Source of the DNA: Saccharothrix ecbatanensis
GTDB lineage: Bacteria > Actinomycetota > Actinomycetes > Mycobacteriales > Pseudonocardiaceae
Assembly: GCF_014205015.1 (NCBI RefSeq)
Contig: NZ_JACHMO010000001.1
Location: forward strand, 7,192,001-7,256,000
Direction of reading: 5' to 3'
Length of the DNA: 64,000 nucleotides
The position numbers were made by a program, and so were the translations under genes. The number at the start of each line of letters is the position of its first letter. The stretch's first letter is position 1. Below, piece by piece: positions 45,507-54,032 of the stretch. Under the pieces are notes generated by a model, which had not been told where the DNA came from, searched no databases, and saw only the letters and a list, made by a program, of their open reading frames with translations.

Positions 45507-46184
45507 TCAAGCGGGACCCGACCACGCCGCGCCGAGCACCGCCGCCAGCGTCTCGGGCCTGCTGGTCTGCGGACAGTGGCCACCGTCGACCTCGATCGCG
45601 TCGACCCCGAGCCGTTCCCGCGCGGCCCGGCGCATCCAGGACGGCCGCAGCGTGCGGTCCTCGCGGGGCAGGACGTAGGTCGACGGCACGTCCGGCAGCT
45701 CGTGGACCTCGCGGTACGTCGCGGCGGGGTAGAAGAGGCGGAGGGACCGCAGGCCGGCGCGCACCCCGGCCAGGTCGCAGTCGTGGAACAGGAAGTACGC
45801 GGCCACCACCGGGTCCGCAGTGGGCGGGTCGGTGAGGGCGCGCCACTCCGGGTTGAACATCTCGCCGGTGTCGGCGGCGAGCTCGTCGGCCAGGGACACG
45901 GGGCCGGGGATCATCGCGGCGATCCAGGCCAGGTGGGACGCGGCGACGGCGCGGGCGATGGCGGGCATCAGCAGGCCGGCGCCGGAGTGGCCGACCAGGA
46001 CCGGGGCGAGCATGTCGCCCGCCTGCGCGCGGGCGATCGCGGCGTAGTCGACGGCGCGCAGCTCAGGCTGGTCCGTGGGCAGGTCGACGGCGACGGTGCG
46101 GTGGCCACGGCGGCGGAGGAGGTCCTCGACGGGGCGCCAGGCGGTCGGCGACTGGGTGGTGCCGTGCACGAAGACGTAGTCCAC
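45507..46184 (-). CDS. Alpha/beta hydrolase
   Basis: 225 residues. VFVHGTTQSPTAW is the oxyanion-hole start, PVLVGHSGAGLLMP the nucleophile elbow with Ser in GHSGAG, and GGHCPQTSRPET holds the catalytic His. No lid domain of a specific lipase; substrate unknown (RsbQ/salicylate-esterase-like size). GTG/ATG at 46184 begins MDYVFVHG. No partner gene. Confidence 0.9.
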   Translation of the reverse strand: MDYVFVHGTTQSPTAWRPVEDLLRRRGHRTVAVDLPTDQPELRAVDYAAIARAQAGDMLAPVLVGHSGAGLLMPAIARAVAASHLAWIAAMIPGPVSLADELAADTGEMFNPEWRALTDPPTADPVVAAYFLFHDCDLAGVRAGLRSLRLFYPAATYREVHELPDVPSTYVLPREDRTLRPSWMRRAARERLGVDAIEVDGGHCPQTSRPETLAAVLGAAWSGPA

Positions 46185-46302
46185 GGCTCCAGTGTGGCCG
46201 CGGGTTCGGCGTCGCGGGGTTCCTCATGGTTTAACCGAGTAACGGGAACAGTGTTTCCGTACATATTTCGGCCATGATCACCCCATTGGGCGACGCCGCC
46301 GG

Positions 46303-46728
46303 TCAGCGTTTGTTCGGTTTCCAGACGACCAGGGCGGTCTCGTGGCGCACCGGGACCAGGTCACGGCGGTACGACGCGTGGACCGAGGCTGCGGCGTGCT
46401 CGGCGGCGGCCATGGCGGACGCGAGCTGTTCCGCCAGCTCGTTCACCTGGGCGCGCAGCGCGCCGACCTCGTTCTCCAGCTCGATGATCCGCTTGACCCC
46501 GGCGAGGTTGACGCCCTCCTCCTGCGAGAGGCGCTGCACCTCCCGCAGCAGCACGATGTCGCGCATCGAGTACCGGCGCCCACCGCCGGAAGTGCGGCCC
46601 GGCGACACCAGACCCAGCCGGTCGTAGGACCGGAGGGTCTGGGCGTGCAAGCCGGACAACTGGGCCGCCACGGAGATGACGAAGAACGGGGTGTCCTCGT
46701 CGGTGCCGGGCGGGAACGGGAAGCTCAC
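46303..46728 (-). CDS. hspR: Heat-shock repressor HspR (MerR family)
   Basis: 141 residues. The MerR-type HTH is at the N-terminus: [39 protein letters not shown]; a helical dimer region ([20 protein letters not shown]) follows. HspR represses dnaK and clpB through HAIR sites, with DnaK as its co-repressor in Streptomyces. It is the last gene of the dnaK operon, GTG 46728 overlapping the dnaJ stop by 4 bp, so it is autoregulated. Confidence 0.95.
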   Translation of the reverse strand: MSFPFPPGTDEDTPFFVISVAAQLSGLHAQTLRSYDRLGLVSPGRTSGGGRRYSMRDIVLLREVQRLSQEEGVNLAGVKRIIELENEVGALRAQVNELAEQLASAMAAAEHAAASVHASYRRDLVPVRHETALVVWKPNKR

Positions 46729-47900
46729 ACCGACCTCTTCTCCAACAGGGCGTTGAGCTCAGCGCGCGGGTCGTGCTTCGCCGTCGCCGACGCGTAGTTC
46801 TCCAACGCCTCCCGTGCTGCGGCGTCCGTGTTGTTCGGCACCGCCACGTTCAGCGTGATGAGCAGGTCGCCGACCTGTCCGTCGCGCTTGGCGATGCCCT
46901 TGCCCTTGGCCCGCAGCACCCGGCCACTGGCCGTGCCCGCGGGAACCTTCAGAGTCACCTTGCCCTCAAGCGTGGGCACGGTCAACGTCGTGCCGAGCGC
47001 CAACTCGGGGAACGTCACCGGCACGGTCAGCGTCAGGTCGTTGCCCGAACGCCCGAAAAGCGGGTGCGGGTTGACGTGGACGCGCACGAACAGGTCGCCG
47101 TTCGGCCCGCTGTTGCGCCCCGGCTCACCCTGCCCGGCCAACCGGATCCGCTGACCGTCGTCCACGCCCGGAGGGATGCGGATGGTCAACGTGCGGCTCT
47201 TCGTGCTCACGCCGTCGCCGCCGCACTCCGGGCACGGGTCGTCCACGATCCGCCCGGTGCCCCGGCAGTCGGTGCACGGCTCGGAGAACGCGAACGCGCC
47301 CTGGCTGCGGGTCACCAGACCGGCGCCACCGCAGTTCGCGCACGTCCGGGGCGTCGTGCCGGGACGCGCGCCGGAACCGGAGCAGGTGCCGCAGGCCGCC
47401 GGGCTGGACAGGCGCATGGGCACGGTCGCGCCCTTGACGGCCTCGGTGAAGTCGATCCGCACGTCGGTCTCGACGTCCTCGCCGCGCCGCGGTCTGGTCG
47501 CCGACCCCGCCGTGCCGGCCCGGCGGTTGAACAGGCCGCCGAGCAGGTCGCCGAGCCCGCCCATGCCGCCGGGCTGCTGCGCGCCCGCGCCCTGGCGGCC
47601 GAACAGGTCGCCGACGTCGAACCCGCTGCCGGTGCCGAACCCGCCGGGGAACCCGCCGCCTCCGGAGAAGAGGCGGCGGGCCTCGTCGTACTGCTTGCGC
47701 TTCGCGGTGTCCGACAGCACGCCGTACGCCTCGGACACCGCCTTGAACCGCGCCTCGGCCTTGGCGTCACCGGGGTTGGCGTCGGGGTGCAGCACCCGCG
47801 CCAACTTCCGGTACGCCTTCTTGATGTCGTCGGCCGAAGCGTCGGAGGTGACGCCCAGCTCGCGGTAGAAGTCCTTCTCGATCCAGTCACGAGCGCTCAC
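46725..47900 (-). CDS. dnaJ: Chaperone DnaJ
   Basis: 391 residues. J domain with the HPD motif ([10 protein letters not shown]) near residue 37; Gly/Phe-rich linker ([18 protein letters not shown]); four zinc repeats, including [24 protein letters not shown] and CPECGGDG; and the C-terminal substrate domain. It stimulates the DnaK ATPase and hands over unfolded proteins. It starts with GTG 47900, 18 nt after grpE, and overlaps hspR. Confidence 0.97.
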   Translation of the reverse strand: MSARDWIEKDFYRELGVTSDASADDIKKAYRKLARVLHPDANPGDAKAEARFKAVSEAYGVLSDTAKRKQYDEARRLFSGGGGFPGGFGTGSGFDVGDLFGRQGAGAQQPGGMGGLGDLLGGLFNRRAGTAGSATRPRRGEDVETDVRIDFTEAVKGATVPMRLSSPAACGTCSGSGARPGTTPRTCANCGGAGLVTRSQGAFAFSEPCTDCRGTGRIVDDPCPECGGDGVSTKSRTLTIRIPPGVDDGQRIRLAGQGEPGRNSGPNGDLFVRVHVNPHPLFGRSGNDLTLTVPVTFPELALGTTLTVPTLEGKVTLKVPAGTASGRVLRAKGKGIAKRDGQVGDLLITLNVAVPNNTDAAAREALENYASATAKHDPRAELNALLEKRSV

Positions 47901-47918
47901 GGACGCCGCCCCCCTTCA

Positions 47919-48818
47919 TCAATCCTGCTGGTGCTGCTCTTCGGCGGACTTCTCGGCGGACTCCGACGCGGGCTTGCCGGCGGACTGGTCGGCGGACTCC
48001 TCGACCGGCTCGGCCACGGGCTCGGCGACGGACACGGGCGCGGGCTCGGAACCCGGCTCGTGATCGGTCACCGCGACCAGCGCGGGCCGCAGCACGCGCT
48101 CGCCGAACCGGTAGCCGCGACGCAGCACGGCGGTGACGGTCGGCCCGCTGACGTCCGGGGACGTGCTGTGCTGCACGGCCTCGTGGACGGACGGGTCGAA
48201 CTCCTCACCCTCGTGCCCGAACGGCGCCAGACCGGTGCCGTGCAGCGCGCCGACCAGCTTGTCGGCCACCGCCTTGAACGCGCCGGTCAGGTCACCGTGC
48301 GCGCCGGCCCGCTCGATGTCGTCCAGCACGGACAGCAGCTCGCCGGCCACCTGCGCCTTGGCGGTGGTGATCACCACTTCCCGGTCGCGGTCGACGCGCT
48401 TGCGGTAGTTGGCGTACTCCGCAGTCAACCGCTGGAGGTCGGCGGTCCGCTCGTCCAGCTGCGCCTTCAGCTCGACGCTCGGGTCGGTCACGGCCTGGGC
48501 CGGGTCCGGCAGGTCGGGGGCGGCGTGCTTGCCGCCACCCGCCGGGCCGGACGCCGAACCGGGCTCCGAGTCCGAGAGCGAGCCCGACACAGAGTCCGGC
48601 ACGGAATCCGACGCAGAGCCGGACGCAGAGCCGGACTCGGGGCCGGTCTCAGCGCCGTTCTCCGCGCCCGACCCGGCACCTGTCTGGGCGCCCGCCTGGG
48701 CACCCGTCGACTCGGCCGGCGTCTCCTCGGGCGACGGGGTGCGCATCTCACCGGTGTCCGGGTCGACGCGCCTGCGGTCGCGCACCACGACGTGGGGCTG
48801 TTCCTCGGGCTTGGTCAC
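47919..48818 (-). CDS. grpE: Nucleotide-exchange factor GrpE with long low-complexity ends
   Basis: 299 residues, well over the usual ~200. The core (about residues 110-245) has the coiled coil ([32 protein letters not shown]) and the beta domain ([28 protein letters not shown]). The N-terminal ~105 residues are a Gly/Ala/Ser/Glu/Asp-rich repeat ([13 protein letters not shown], then [14 protein letters not shown]) and the C-tail is Glu/Pro/Ala-rich. It releases ADP from DnaK. GTG 48818 overlaps the dnaK stop. Confidence 0.95.
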   Translation of the reverse strand: MTKPEEQPHVVVRDRRRVDPDTGEMRTPSPEETPAESTGAQAGAQTGAGSGAENGAETGPESGSASGSASDSVPDSVSGSLSDSEPGSASGPAGGGKHAAPDLPDPAQAVTDPSVELKAQLDERTADLQRLTAEYANYRKRVDRDREVVITTAKAQVAGELLSVLDDIERAGAHGDLTGAFKAVADKLVGALHGTGLAPFGHEGEEFDPSVHEAVQHSTSPDVSGPTVTAVLRRGYRFGERVLRPALVAVTDHEPGSEPAPVSVAEPVAEPVEESADQSAGKPASESAEKSAEEQHQQD

Positions 48819-50665
48819 TTCTTCTCGTCCTCGTCGACGATCTCCGCGTCCACGACGTCGTCGGCCTTGGGCGCGTCACCGGTGGGCGCACCACCGGCGG
48901 CACCGGCCGCGTCGGCCGTGGGGGCGTTGGCGTACAGGGACTGGCCGATGGCCTGGGACTCCGTGGCCAGCTTCTCCACCGCGGCGCGGATCGTGGCGAT
49001 GTCCTCGCCCTTCAGCGCCTCGGTGGTCTCGGCGACGGCCACGTTGACCTTGTCCTTGACCTCGGCCGGGATCTTGTCCTCGTTCTCCTTGAGGACCTTC
49101 TCCGTCTGGTAGACCAGCGTCTCGGCCTGGTTGCGGACCTCGGCCTCGTCGCGGCGGCGCTTGTCCTCCTCCGCGTGCGCCTCGGCGTCCTTGATCATCC
49201 GCTCGATGTCGTCCTTCGGCAGCGCGGAGCCGCCGGTGATCGTCATCCGCTGCTCCTTGCCCGTGCCCATGTCCTTCGCGGACACGTGCACGATGCCGTT
49301 CGCGTCGATGTCGAAGGTGACCTCGATCTGCGGGACGCCGCGCGGCGCGGGCGGCAGGCCGGTCAGCTCGAACATGCCGAGCTTCTTGTTGTCCCGGGCG
49401 AACTCGCGCTCACCCTGGAAGACCTGGATCTGCACGGACGGCTGGTTGTCGTCGGCCGTGGTGAAGATCTCCGAGCGCTTGGTCGGGATCGTCGTGTTCC
49501 GCTCGATGAGCTTGGTCATCACGCCGCCCTTGGTCTCGATGCCCAGGGACAGCGGGGTGACGTCGAGCAGCAGGACGTCCTTGACCTCGCCCTTCAGCAC
49601 ACCGGCCTGGAGGGCGGCGCCGATCGCGACGACCTCGTCCGGGTTCACGCCCTTGTTCGGCTCACGGCCGCCCGTCAGCTCCTTGACCAGCTCGGCCACG
49701 GCGGGCATGCGGGTGGAGCCACCCACGAGCACCACGTGGTCGATGTCGCCGACGCTGACGCCGGCGTCCTTGATCACGTTGTTGAACGGCGAGCGGGTGC
49801 GCTCCAGCAGGTCGTTCGTGATGCGCTGGAACTCGGCGCGCGACAGCGTCTCGTCCATGAACAGCGGGTTCTTGTCCGAGTCCACGGTGATGTAGGGCAG
49901 GTTGATGGAGGCGTTGTTCGAGCTGGACAGCTCGATCTTCGCCTTCTCGGATGCCTCGCGGATCCGCTGCAACGCCATCTTGTCCTTGGTCAGGTCGATG
50001 CCGTTGGTCTGCTTGAACCGCTCGACCAGCCAGTCGACGACGCGCTGGTCCCAGTCGTCGCCACCGAGGTGGTTGTCACCGGAGGTCGCCTTGACCTCGA
50101 CCACGCCCTCGGCCAGCTCCAGCAGCGAGACGTCGAACGTGCCGCCACCGAGGTCGAAGACCAGGATGGTCTGCTCCTTGTCGCCCTTGTCGAGGCCGTA
50201 GGCCAGGGCGGCGGAGGTGGGCTCGTTGACGATGCGCAGCACGTTGAGGCCCGCGATCTGCCCGGCCTCCTTGGTGGCCTGGCGCTGGGCGTCCTCGAAG
50301 TAGGCCGGGACGGTGATCACCGCGTCGGTGATCTCCTCGCCCAGGTACGCCTCGGCGTCACGCTTCAGCTTCATCAGCACACGCGCGCTGATCTCCTGCG
50401 GCGTGTACTTCTTGCCGTCGATGTCGTCCGTCTTCCAGTCCAGGCCGATGTGGCGCTTGACGGACCGGATGGTGCGGTCGACGTTGGTCACCGCCTGGTT
50501 CTTGGCGGGCTGACCGGTGAGCACTTCGCCGTTCTTGGCGAAGGCCACGATGGACGGGGTGGTACGCGACCCTTCGGAGTTGGCGATCACCGTCGGCTCG
50601 CCACCCTCGAGAACGGCGACGACGGAGTTGGTCGTCCCAAGGTCGATGCCGACCGCTCGCGCCAT
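48815..50665 (-). CDS. dnaK: Chaperone DnaK (Hsp70)
   Basis: 616 residues. ATPase domain with [19 protein letters not shown] at the start, [15 protein letters not shown], and [10 protein letters not shown]; substrate domain from ~370 and a helical lid with an Ala/Gly-rich C-terminus ([12 protein letters not shown]) and acidic end. First gene of dnaK-grpE-dnaJ-hspR. ATG 50665 is the canonical [10 protein letters not shown] start; a longer frame upstream runs through the operators and is rejected. Two HAIR sites 38-97 bp upstream mark HspR control. Confidence 0.98.
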   Translation of the reverse strand: MARAVGIDLGTTNSVVAVLEGGEPTVIANSEGSRTTPSIVAFAKNGEVLTGQPAKNQAVTNVDRTIRSVKRHIGLDWKTDDIDGKKYTPQEISARVLMKLKRDAEAYLGEEITDAVITVPAYFEDAQRQATKEAGQIAGLNVLRIVNEPTSAALAYGLDKGDKEQTILVFDLGGGTFDVSLLELAEGVVEVKATSGDNHLGGDDWDQRVVDWLVERFKQTNGIDLTKDKMALQRIREASEKAKIELSSSNNASINLPYITVDSDKNPLFMDETLSRAEFQRITNDLLERTRSPFNNVIKDAGVSVGDIDHVVLVGGSTRMPAVAELVKELTGGREPNKGVNPDEVVAIGAALQAGVLKGEVKDVLLLDVTPLSLGIETKGGVMTKLIERNTTIPTKRSEIFTTADDNQPSVQIQVFQGEREFARDNKKLGMFELTGLPPAPRGVPQIEVTFDIDANGIVHVSAKDMGTGKEQRMTITGGSALPKDDIERMIKDAEAHAEEDKRRRDEAEVRNQAETLVYQTEKVLKENEDKIPAEVKDKVNVAVAETTEALKGEDIATIRAAVEKLATESQAIGQSLYANAPTADAAGAAGGAPTGDAPKADDVVDAEIVDEDEKK

Positions 50666-50702
50666 TGGATTCCTCCTGGTAGTGCGTGTGTGAGAGCCCC
50701 GC

Positions 50703-50723
50703 GTTGAGCGGCACCGGCTCAAG
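50703..50723. promoter_or_regulatory. HAIR operator 1 of dnaK
   Basis: GTTGAGC-GGCACCG-GCTCAAG: inverted half-sites with the 7-nt spacer, 38 bp before the dnaK start. Confidence 0.82.
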
Positions 50724-50741
50724 TTTGCCAGTACTGGCGGA

Positions 50742-50762
50742 CTTGAGTCCACCCGGCTCAAT
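50742..50762. promoter_or_regulatory. HAIR operator 2 of dnaK
   Basis: CTTGAGT-CCACCCG-GCTCAAT: the left half matches the consensus exactly. Its centre is 39 bp from that of site 1. Confidence 0.85.
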
Positions 50763-50875
50763 CTTTCTGCCTGTCCAACGGCCGGGGGCGTTCCGGTGTT
50801 CCCGGGGCGGCGTGATCCGGGACACTCGTGGCATGGACTCACCCGCCGACATGACGGCCGCCGTCAGCCCGGTCG

Positions 50876-51397
50876 ATGCAGGCGCTCACCGGGCGCACGC
50901 TGGACGAATGGGTCGCGCTGGTCGAGCAGACCTCACTCGATCCAGTGGACCGGAAGGCCGTCCGGGCGTGGCTGCGGGACGTGCACGGCGTGCCGCAGAA
51001 CTCGCAGTGGGCGATCGCGGACGCGGCGGCGCGGCGGGCCGGGTGGGTCGAGCCGACGTTCACGGAGTACGTCGAGTCGCAGTACTCGGGGCGCAAGGAG
51101 GTGCTGCGGCCGTTGTTCGACCGGATCGCGACGCTGGTCCTCGGGTTGGGCGAGGACGTGCGGGCCGAGGGTCGGGCGACTTACGTGCCGTTCGTGCGGG
51201 GCCGGCAGTTCGCGGCGGTGCAGGCGTTGGCGTCGCGGATCGACCTGGGACTGCGGTTCACGTCCGCGCCGGACAGCGCGCGGTTGACGCCCGGCGGCCC
51301 CGGCCAGTCGACCCACAAGGTGTCGCTGACCGGGGCCGACGAGGTGGACGGCGAGGTGGAGGCGTTGCTGTTGGCGGCGTACGAGCAGAACGCCTAG
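50876..51397 (+). CDS. DUF4287/DUF5655 protein
   Basis: 173 residues. The N-terminal DUF4287 (ALTGRTLDEWVALVEQ, then WLRDVHGVPQNSQWAIAD) is followed by DUF5655 (YSGRKEVLRPLFDRI, YVPFVRGRQFAAVQAL), a YdhG-like domain. Function unknown. ATG 50876 is used; 40 nt upstream is another ATG in a different frame. The stop overlaps the stop of the convergent DUF4097 gene (shared CTAG). Confidence 0.88.
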   Translation: MQALTGRTLDEWVALVEQTSLDPVDRKAVRAWLRDVHGVPQNSQWAIADAAARRAGWVEPTFTEYVESQYSGRKEVLRPLFDRIATLVLGLGEDVRAEGRATYVPFVRGRQFAAVQALASRIDLGLRFTSAPDSARLTPGGPGQSTHKVSLTGADEVDGEVEALLLAAYEQNA

Positions 51398-52185
51398 ACG
51401 GTGTGCAGCGTGACATCGCCGCTGCCGGCGCGCAGGAACAGTTCGGCGGAGGCGTTCGGGTCGTTCGTGACGCCGACCTCCTTGTCGCCGCTGTCCGCGT
51501 CCACGTTCACCTTGTAGGCGCCCTTCGGGACCTTGACGGTGAGGTTGCCGCTGCCCGACTCGGCGCGCACCGAGAGCGCGGCGGCCATCTGCACCTCGAC
51601 GTCACCGGAGTTGCTGTCCACCGTCACCGCGCCGCGCATGTTCGCCAGCCGGGCGTTGCCGGAGCCGATCACGGTCTGCGAGTCGCCGCCGACGTCGGCC
51701 ACGTCCAGGTCACCTGAGCCGATGTCGACGCGGACCACGCCGGCGACGTCGCGGACGGTCGCGTTGCCGGAGCCGACCTCGACCTCGACGGCGGCCACGC
51801 CTTCGAGCTGGACGTCACCGGAGTCGTTGAGGCCGGTGATCCGGACGTCCTTCGAGGGGACGGTGACCTCGTAGTCCACCGAGCAGCGGTTGCCGCAGCC
51901 GTCGAGGACCAGGGTGGAACCCTCCATGCGGTGGCTGACGCCCTCGGGCTTGTTCTCGTCCTTGGGGTACGCGACGTACCGCCGGATCTCGGTGTCACCC
52001 CCGCCGCCGGCGCGGCTGCGGACCACGACGTTGCCCGAGCCGTTCTGGAGCCGGACCTCGGTCACCTGGTCGGTCACCGGGTGCTGGTCCCTGAAGCCCG
52101 ACTGCACGAGCCGCACGCACGAGGTGAGCCCCACCGCCGCGGCCACCGCCACGACGGCCGCCAACGCGATCCCCTTTACCACCAC
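51394..52185 (-). CDS. DUF4097-family beta-repeat lipoprotein
   Basis: 263 residues. A signal with lipobox (VGLTSC) anchors it outside. The rest is a right-handed-helix-like beta repeat: NGSGNVVVRSR, NDSGDVQLEG, GSGNATVRDV, GSGDLDVADV, NSGDVEVQMA, GSGNLTVKV and GSGDVTLHTV recur every ~20 residues. Such DUF4097 proteins are surface or envelope proteins of unclear role. GTG 52185 fits with an upstream GAGGGGG; a TTG at 52203 would be longer. A palindrome lies before it. Confidence 0.88.
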   Translation of the reverse strand: MVVKGIALAAVVAVAAAVGLTSCVRLVQSGFRDQHPVTDQVTEVRLQNGSGNVVVRSRAGGGGDTEIRRYVAYPKDENKPEGVSHRMEGSTLVLDGCGNRCSVDYEVTVPSKDVRITGLNDSGDVQLEGVAAVEVEVGSGNATVRDVAGVVRVDIGSGDLDVADVGGDSQTVIGSGNARLANMRGAVTVDSNSGDVEVQMAAALSVRAESGSGNLTVKVPKGAYKVNVDADSGDKEVGVTNDPNASAELFLRAGSGDVTLHTV

Positions 52186-52194
52186 TGCCCCCTC

Positions 52195-52217
52195 GAACCT
52201 CAATGTTGATGAGGTTC
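52195..52217. promoter_or_regulatory. Palindrome before the DUF4097 lipoprotein
   Basis: GAACCTCA (52195-52202) and TGAGGTTC (52210-52217) flank ATGTTGA. It sits 10 bp before the start, in the right place for a repressor site or a leader hairpin. Confidence 0.5.
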
Positions 52218-52348
52218 AAGGTAGGCGTGCCCGACCGGCCGTCACACCAGGAAGACCCCCGACCCCGTACGGGGGTTGGCCCTACCCCTCGACTCGACGA
52301 CCGGCGGTTTCGCGGTGTCCCAGCGAACGGCTCGCCCCGCTCAGCGTG

Positions 52349-52436
52349 TTCTGAGCGTTGAATTCGGGGGTCCTGAACGTAGGACACGGTGGTCCTGAAG
52401 GTACGACTCACGCGTTCTGAACGTAGGACTCACGCG
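52349..52436. repeat. Four degenerate tandem 22-bp units
   Basis: Units begin at 52349, 52371, 52393 and 52415. Each starts TTCTGA or TCCTGA, then (A/G)CGT or AGGT and a variable end; the last two share ACTCACGCG. TCCTGAACGTAGGA within units is itself an imperfect palindrome. The stretch fills part of the 243-bp gap between the DUF4097 gene and the next gene. Confidence 0.75.
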
Positions 52437-52446
52437 GAGGGGTGGG

Positions 52447-53016
52447 TCAGGCGAGGGATTCGACGACTGTGCGGAGGGCGGGAGCGGAGCGGGCCGGGTC
52501 GCTGAGGAAGCGCTGCGAGGCGATCACGTGCGTCTCGGTCATCCGCTCCCACACCAGGCCCTGCACGGGCACCTCTGTGATCACCAGGCGGAACGGCTTC
52601 ACGTACCGCCCGATACGGCTCTCCACGCCGCGCACCACCTCGCCGATCGGCAACGCGCCCCGCGACTTCACGTGCCGGTGTTCGTACGCCACCGCAGCCG
52701 CCCCAAGGGCCATCACCGCGGCCCGCAACCCGGGCCGGATCTGCAACGACGGCCCGGCCGGATCATCCGGCGCACCACCCGGCAGATCGGCACGGGCGTG
52801 GTCGAGCACGTCCGCCCACCAGCCCAGCCACTCCTCGGCCGCCGCCACGCGGTCCACCCCCGGCGGCACCACCACCGGCACCGACGGGTCCAGCCCGGGC
52901 AGTTCGGGGACGGTGTCGACCGAGAGCGCGAGCGTGTCACGGATGAACAGCGCGGTGTTGACCGTCTGACTCGTCCCGTGCGACACCTGCCACGACTCAC
53001 GACCGGCGAACCTCAT
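52447..53016 (-). CDS. Conserved protein, function unknown
   Basis: 189 residues, no signal peptide or membrane helix. It starts MRFAGRESWQVSHGTSQTVN and has a helical middle (AAEEWLGWWADVLDHARADL, AAVMALGAAAVAYEHRHV) and a conserved-looking C-terminus (ETHVIASQRFLSDPA). No family recognised. ATG 53016 has GACACT six bases before it. It lies downstream of the tetR gene by 23 nt and may be in the same transcript. Confidence 0.75.
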   Translation of the reverse strand: MRFAGRESWQVSHGTSQTVNTALFIRDTLALSVDTVPELPGLDPSVPVVVPPGVDRVAAAEEWLGWWADVLDHARADLPGGAPDDPAGPSLQIRPGLRAAVMALGAAAVAYEHRHVKSRGALPIGEVVRGVESRIGRYVKPFRLVITEVPVQGLVWERMTETHVIASQRFLSDPARSAPALRTVVESLA

Positions 53017-53039
53017 GCCACCAGTGTCCCGCGTGAAGG

Positions 53040-53573
53040 TCATCCGCCAAGCATCAGAAGGGACACAACGGGCTCCAAATCCTGCGCCATTGGGGGGAAA
53101 TCCGCGATCAGCGCCTGGATCAGCAGCCCGTCGAGGCCCGCGAGGAGCGCCCGCAGCGCCACCGGGTCCCACGGCCCGACGACTTCCGCCATGAGCGAGA
53201 TCCACCGACGTGCCGCCGGACGGAGCTCGGGTCGGCGGGCCGCCAGCAGGTACAGCTCGTACTCCGCGAGCGTCCTCCCGCGGTGCTCGCCGGCGGCGTC
53301 CGCGATGAACCGCGCCACCGCCGCCGGCGTCAGCTCCACGTTGCGGAAGCTCGAAGCCATCTGATCGGCCGACCACGTCAGCGTCGCGATCAGCAAGTCG
53401 TCCAACGTCGCGTAGTAATAGGTGGGCGACGTCGTCGGCACGCCTGCCTCACGCGCCACGGACCGGTGGCTCACCCCGGCCACGCCATCCCGTTCGACGA
53501 CCCGCAGCGTGGCTTCCAGGATCGCCTGCCGACGCCGGTCGCCGCGCGCACGCCGGCCGTCAGGCGCTCGCAC
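53040..53573 (-). CDS. TetR-family repressor
   Basis: 177 residues. The N-terminal HTH is clear (RRQAILEATLRVVERDGVAG, SHRSVAREAGVPTTSPTYYY). The C-terminal ligand domain has the common LLAALAGLDGLLIQAL-like helix 9. It overlaps the SMR gene by 14 bp, so the two are coupled, and it probably represses that efflux gene in response to an exported compound. GTG 53573. Confidence 0.93.
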   Translation of the reverse strand: MRAPDGRRARGDRRRQAILEATLRVVERDGVAGVSHRSVAREAGVPTTSPTYYYATLDDLLIATLTWSADQMASSFRNVELTPAAVARFIADAAGEHRGRTLAEYELYLLAARRPELRPAARRWISLMAEVVGPWDPVALRALLAGLDGLLIQALIADFPPMAQDLEPVVSLLMLGG

Positions 53574-53892
53574 CGCTGCCCAGCTCGATGGCCACCACGC
53601 CGGCGATCACGAGCACCAGCCCGACGACCACCGTGGCGTTCAACGGCTCCTTGAACAGCACGACCCCGATCCCCGCGACCGCCGCGATCCCGAACGCGCA
53701 CCAGATCGCGTACGCCACGCCGATCGGCATCCCGAGTTCCAGCACCTTCGCCAACGCCCCGAACGCGATCACGTACCCCACGACGACGACCGCGGACGGG
53801 ATCGGCTTGCTGAAGCCCTCGGACAACTTGAGCGAAACAGTGGCGGTGACCTCCCCGATGATCGCCACGGCCAGCGCCAGGTACACGAGCAC
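53560..53892 (-). CDS. SMR-family multidrug efflux protein (EmrE/QacE type)
   Basis: 110 residues, four membrane helices, the typical size. The key Glu of helix 1 lies in VAIIGEVTATVSLKLSEGF; GMPIGVAYAIWCAFG and FKEPLNATVVVGLVLVIAGV are the other signatures. It would export lipophilic cations in exchange for protons. GTG 53892 is chosen with GGGGGTGG 5 bases before it; GTG 53886 is near. It is followed by its likely regulator. Confidence 0.93.
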   Translation of the reverse strand: MLVYLALAVAIIGEVTATVSLKLSEGFSKPIPSAVVVVGYVIAFGALAKVLELGMPIGVAYAIWCAFGIAAVAGIGVVLFKEPLNATVVVGLVLVIAGVVAIELGSGASA

Positions 53893-54032
53893 GCGTCCAC
53901 CCCCAACAAGTTGAACGTCTGTTCCACAATCGTACCGCCCGTATGTGATCGGCCACGTCCAAGTGGTTACCGGCCAGTAATCGGGCGTAGGCTGCCGCTC
54001 CAGGAGAACGGACGAGAAAGGCCGCCACCACA

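Noticed and set aside
50666..50842. N-terminal extension of DnaK
   Set aside because: It would be encoded by the two HAIR operators; the canonical start is ATG 50665.
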